Below, one piece after another: positions 59,619-64,000 of a stretch of DNA of 64,000 bases. Origin of the DNA: Favolaschia claudopus (Eukaryota; Basidiomycota; Agaricomycetes; Agaricales; Mycenaceae); the NCBI GenBank assembly GCA_037176885.1, contig JAWWNJ010000025.1:558001-622000 (forward strand), written 5' to 3'. A program made the translations under genes and the position numbers. Position 1 is the stretch's first letter, and each line of letters starts with the position of its first letter. A model generated the notes under the pieces. It saw only the letters and a program-made list of their open reading frames with translations. It made no database searches and was not told the origin of the DNA.

Positions 59619-62618
59619 TTACATAAAGTCAATAGCACGTTTTCGTCCCTTCACCCCTTGAACCTCGCTCTGAGGCGGGTCCGTTACATCAGAAATCGCA
59701 AGATGCTTCACTACCTCTGGCGGCGGCTTCTCCACCCACATACTCTCTTCATCATCAACAACCTCTTTCTCTTTCTTCTCTTTTCGCCTCTTCTTCTTCG
59801 GCCGGTCTTTCACTGAAATCTGCAACGCCCCGTCCTCCTCACCCTCCTGGAACGAAATAAGCGCTTTCTCCTTCTTTTTTTTCTCCTTCTTCTCTTTGGC
59901 GCGGTCCGGATCTTTCTTTGCTTTTCCTTCACGCGGTATGAAGGTGGGTTTGAAGGTTCCAACGTCGACAACAGCGGCGTCGGGCATAGCGACTTCAGGA
60001 GCAGGCGATGGATCAGACGGCGCCAGCGTCGTTGACGCAGACGGCACAACAGACGTCGATGGTGGCAGCGGCGGCTCGACGTCGTTATCTTTGTCATCCT
60101 CGTCAGCCTTGCCTTCATCCTCGCTATCCTCGTCGTCACTCGCAAAGATAGCTTTGAACACATCCATCGCAGGACGCTGATACGTGAGTGTATCACGTCC
60201 CTGCGCCTCATCCTCACCCAACCCAATATTCGCCAAATCTCGTGGACCTCCACTACCACTCGTTGACGCTCCCAGACCGTCGCTAGACGAAGACGGTGCA
60301 GTAAACTGTTCCCAATTCGAGCCTGCGGTGGCGCTCGCAGGTTCGAAAGCAGCAGCCTGAGAAGGACCATCGGCTGGCATCTCCGCTGGCGGGTTGGGGT
60401 CTTTGACTTTGAACCGTTTACACAGGAGCCTCGCGGGCTGCCAAGGCTGCGTCTCCCGCGTCATGGGCCCGTACATGCCCATTCGCGCCGCATGCACTTT
60501 CGGAGTGACCTTCTCCTCCTCGGCTTTCTGCAGTTCAGCCTCTTTCTTGGCAATGTCCTCAGCTGTGGGCGTGTACAGCCCTTCGTTCAGCTGCGGCCCA
60601 TGTTCCACGATAGAGGCAGATGTAAAACGACCAGCCATGGCGCCGGAGAGGGGTTTGAATATTAGGGCTGCTTTTGCGTAGTCTTCCAATTCTTTGTTGT
60701 ACTCGTCGTTGTTTTGCCCGGGCAAGGGTTTCGGGGGCGGAGGGGGAGAGTCAGAGCCAGCTTGTGATTCCAGGTAGGCTGTATATCGTGCTTGCTTCTC
60801 CGGGTTCGTGGCGAAGGGGATGAAACCGCCGCGAAGAGCAGCAAGGGCGATGTGAGGTTCCGTGCGAGGGATGCTGATGGCAGCAGGGGGGCGAGAGGTG
60901 GAGGCGGTCGCGTCTTCGGGCCCGCGGGCGGCAATATTTTGCAGACGTTCACGGTCTTTCTGCGACATATAATCGAAGACCGAACGAGGAGCATGGGGCA
61001 GCGGTGTTTCGCCCAATAGCGAACCGCGCTGGGTGGAGCGTCAGGACTGTTCTAATATCCGAGAAACACGAAGGACTTACCTCGTCGGCCGAAATACCAG
61101 TTCTACTCCATTTTTCAGATTTGGGTGGCGGCGGTTGGGTTTCGGTTTGTTGAGAGTTCTCTTTGCCCCAAACGCGCTTCGGATCAGGCGTCCAACCTTT
61201 AGGAATGTCGGCCAAAGGAAACCTACAGAGATATAAGTTGAAATTCTACGAGTCAAGGGGGGAACAAACCATCTGTCTTCAGCGACTGGCTTATCGGAAA
61301 GCACAAAGCCTGCAAGCACGGGCTTTCCGTCGTGGAATATTTGTGTCGATGTCGACACCTTGATTATAAATGTCAATGAGCCAGGGGAACGTGAGCGGAC
61401 AAAAAATACGCACAACGTTGGATTGGGTGCGAGAACGAGCTTTGCCTCCGATTGAAATTTTGTCGTCCTCTTCACGGTCAATTATATCGTAGGCAGTACG
61501 ATTCCGATTCTGGGTGACGCCTCCGTCATACACATCCAAATCATCCTCGTCCGCATCGTTCAAAGCACCGAGACCGAAACCAGCTAGCAAACAATTAGTA
61601 AGATACCAGTATCACAGAATGGATCATACCAGACAACTTTGGCCCAGACGCCCCAGCACTTCTACTGCTGCCAACACTTTCGTTTAGCCCCATACCAGGG
61701 CGATAGCCCAAGCCATGTGAATTGTCCTTCCGGTCGACAACAAGAATCAGAGTATCTCGGGGTGCATAGGTATGCTTGGTGGCTTCCTCGTCATCTGGAA
61801 TGATTATATCCGCTTCGGTGACTCTCCGACCAGACGCTTGTAAATCTTGGAGCTTCCGCTGGCGCAGCGTTACACGCGGCCCAATGCCTTGACCGATACG
61901 CCAGCCCATCTTCTTCAAGATGCGCGCTCCAGCAGAGTCCTTTGCGGCGGGCAGCATGGATGCTTCTAATGCGCGGGCGACGGAACTAGGTTGGGTTAGA
62001 CGCGCGAGGACAGAGAAGGGTGAACGCACTCTTGTTCCTCGTCGTCTCCATGGCCCATAGCCGCCCCTCTTGCAAGATCCATCTCGTCAGTTGTATCCAC
62101 GACATTCCGAGAATCTTTCAATTCTTGCAGATCCTCTTCATCCATGAAGTCCTCCGGACGCAACGCTTTCTTGTTTGCTCGATCGGAACGGGACGATACG
62201 AACGTAGAAGGCGTCCATCCTGCAGAAAAGTGAGAGGAGATAGCCAAAAGAGATATCAAACGTACATGCCTTCCTTGGAACCTACAGTGTTGAAGTAGCC
62301 TGCGGAGAAGCCACCTGTGAACGCTCCGTGAAGCCTCCGCCGTCCCTTTTCGTCTCGGACCTATAGGAAGGTTATCAATGCCACCGTGAATACCATGGAC
62401 AATTGTTGTGTTACATCTTGCTTCCAGAGGGGAACGAACTCGCCGGTATCCTTCGACTTTTCAAGTGGTGGTAAGGGAGTTCCGATCTAATGAATGAAAT
62501 CAATATAGACTCAAAAAGACATTACTTTCCGGACTACCAGACAGAAGGATTCATTAGCGCGAGCACTTGAAGGGTCTACACCGAGATTCCCCAACTTCTT
62601 CTTCAGTCGAGAACTCAT
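59619..62618 (-). CDS. GPATCH1: GPATCH1/TGH-type G-patch RNA-processing protein
   Basis: Family role: GPATCH1 is a G-patch spliceosome-associated protein that activates a DEAH helicase. [18 protein letters not shown] is the typical start. The DUF1604 region follows: [56 protein letters not shown]. The G-patch reads [19 protein letters not shown]. Next are [38 protein letters not shown] and ILHGWTP-like [15 protein letters not shown]. The C-terminal half ([27 protein letters not shown]) is acidic, then Lys-rich, and probably disordered. About eight introns are implied. The tRNA-Ile lies downstream, with its 3' end 141 bp from the stop. Confidence 0.92.
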
Positions 62619-63399
62619 AGAATTGGTTGTTGAAGAGTGGCGACTTTTTGTGACGTAACGTTCGCATCCATCTTTCTCTCAACCATGTTATCCCGCGTCA
62701 GCCCGTAGCCGCTGTAGGAAATCCCGCAGCGCGCCGCAATTGATTCTATTGGCCTATAAACATCCTAAACACCTCGGCGACCCCCTAGGTCAAAAATTCC
62801 CAGAAACCGCTTGTTATAATATTCCAACCGTGTCTGGGTCAGCTGTTGAACGATGAAGGGCCTGTAACAAATTCTCCCGCCTTTCCGCTGGGCTGATGCA
62901 TCGGAAACCCGCACCAAATCGAGTGCGGTATCTAGACCGATTTTCGTCCAACCGTTGCGTTTCTATAGGTCGAGATACATCCGTTGGGCCTATTCTCAGA
63001 GTCATTAACATCAGATTTAATTGCTGCCATCATGTTAAAGCAATCCATGAACAAAAAATCAATTGCCTTCTCTGCAGTCAATTCCTTGGCCCCCTCTCAC
63101 ACCTTGATTCTGAAAATCCCGGAGCGTGTCTCCCCGTAATTCGCGTGTGGGATTACGAAGCTTTCTGTACACAGTTCGTCTCAAGCCGTCGCGTATTGCA
63201 TCGCATTGCTGCTTGGCGAGAACCAGCATCAGAGTTGAAATCACGAATCAATGCATCCCGATAAGCAGCGACGTCCGATGTAACTACTTGAAGCCTTCGG
63301 AAGCAAATTCGTGATGTGCGCGCCTTCCCTTTCCCTTCGACCGCCTCCCCTTCGCCTTCTTTTGTTCCTTTCCCTTTCCCTTTCGCTTTTCTTTTCACC
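62619..63399. promoter_or_regulatory. Divergent promoter region of GPATCH1 and the permease gene
   Basis: No gene seen. The stretch 63350-63396 is almost pure pyrimidine (TTTCCCTTTCCCTTTCGC etc.), which is common just upstream of fungal start codons. The rest is unremarkable. Confidence 0.45.
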
Positions 63400-64000
63400 A
63401 TGGACAAAAAGTGGCGGGCCAGCAAGTCCTCTCAAGAGATCGTCGAGACCGTGGCCTGCGACGATCGCTATGACTTTGACTTTCACGATCTGGATCGCGT
63501 ACAACGGCGGCTGAAACAGAGACATGTGCAAATGTAAGTGAAAGTCCAAGGCATCGATCCTTCAGACTATGAAATACAAGCAGGATTGCTGTAAACCCTT
63601 TCGCGCTCAACCTTTGGCCGATATCAACGATTCAATCCTTGTGTTAGGTCGCTGGCACCATTGGAACGGGTCTCTTCCTTGGTTCCGGAAATGCACTTCA
63701 AGTGGCGGGTCCTCTGGGAGCGTTGATAGCATATGCATTGGTCGCCACAGTTGCCTATTCGTGCGCAATATTGGCTTCTTCATTCAAATAAAATGCTGAA
63801 ACTTACGATGCCAGGTCGTTGTGCTGTATCGCCGAAATGACCACTTGGGCTGTATGTAGAAATCTTAAAGCCCCGGAACGCTCATTGACAGACCCAATCT
63901 GCACACAGCCAATATCCGGCACCTTCCCGCATTATGGTTCGTAACACAACTCTGTCACATACGTGATTTAATTTCTGTAGCATCTCGATGGGTGGATCCA
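63400..64000 (+). CDS. Amino-acid permease (APC/YAT-like), 5' part, truncated by window end
   Basis: Family role: plasma-membrane H+-coupled amino-acid uptake. The hydrophilic N-terminus (MDKKWRASKSSQEIVETVAC) reaches VQRRLKQRHVQM, then an intron of about 109 nt leads into AGTIGTGLFLGSGNALQVAG and PLGALIAYALVATVAYS. A further intron leads to CIAEMTTWA, and another to PISGTFPHY, then SRWVDP at the window end. The GTIGTGLF and GPLGALIAY motifs are typical of the first two helices. ATG 63400 is chosen because of the pyrimidine-rich leader just before it. The gene continues beyond 64000. Confidence 0.85.

Overview
The window looks like nuclear DNA of a mushroom-forming basidiomycete (Agaricomycetes). 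The genes are split by many short introns (about 40-70 nt, nearly all GT..AG). Their products match families in the forms usual for this group: a Doa10 ligase, a fungal MYND protein, UPF0357, a sedolisin, a PH-CNH RhoGEF relative and a fungal aquaporin. I could rebuild most genes exon by exon, because joining at consensus splice sites restores conserved domains. The species cannot be named from the sequence.

Layout. 0-6.1 kb: 3' end of a DOA10/SSM4 ERAD ligase and a fungal protein of unknown function, both +. 6.1-8.8 kb: no gene seen. 8.8-10.7 kb: HP1-type chromatin protein and the exon-junction protein Y14/RBM8A, both -. 11.9-12.6 kb: MYND zinc-finger protein (+). 12.6-15.7 kb: no gene seen, but a 34-bp perfect inverted repeat. 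15.7-19.8 kb: an acidic-tailed unknown (-, with an apparent frameshift) and a TFIIIC90-like subunit (+). 20.2-24.6 kb: three near-identical tandem copies of a 1.44-kb terminal-inverted-repeat element inside a single 8-bp target-site duplication; this is the standout feature. 24.8-27.2 kb: intact MFS transporter. 27.6-30.2 kb: secreted sedolisin protease (-). 31.5-33.5 kb: SEC72 (-) and, divergently, a diverged TPT1-like protein (+). 35.1-40.2 kb: KAT14-like acetyltransferase, a DUF7730/F-box-like protein and a RING E3, all -. 40.4-44.5 kb: DNA polymerase delta subunit POL32 and a pepsin-type aspartic protease, both +. 44.9-46.8 kb: Smr-domain protein (-). 46.8-48.7 kb: strongly strand-asymmetric DNA. 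48.7-49.3 kb: UPF0357 protein (+). 50.2-57.9 kb: PH-CNH protein without a DH domain, canonical TPT1, GH47 alpha-mannosidase and an aquaporin with altered NPA motifs, all -. 59.4 kb: tRNA-Ile(AAU) with an 8-nt intron. 59.6-62.6 kb: GPATCH1 (-). 63.4 kb to the end: 5' part of an amino-acid permease (+).

Most genes are housekeeping and not organised by pathway. Loose themes are RNA processing (Y14, two TPT1-like genes, GPATCH1, the tRNA), chromatin and transcription (HP1, TFIIIC90, KAT14), the ER and secretory pathway (DOA10, SEC72, GH47) and secreted digestion plus transport (sedolisin, aspartic protease, MFS, permease). All family calls rest on motif recognition by eye. No database search was run.
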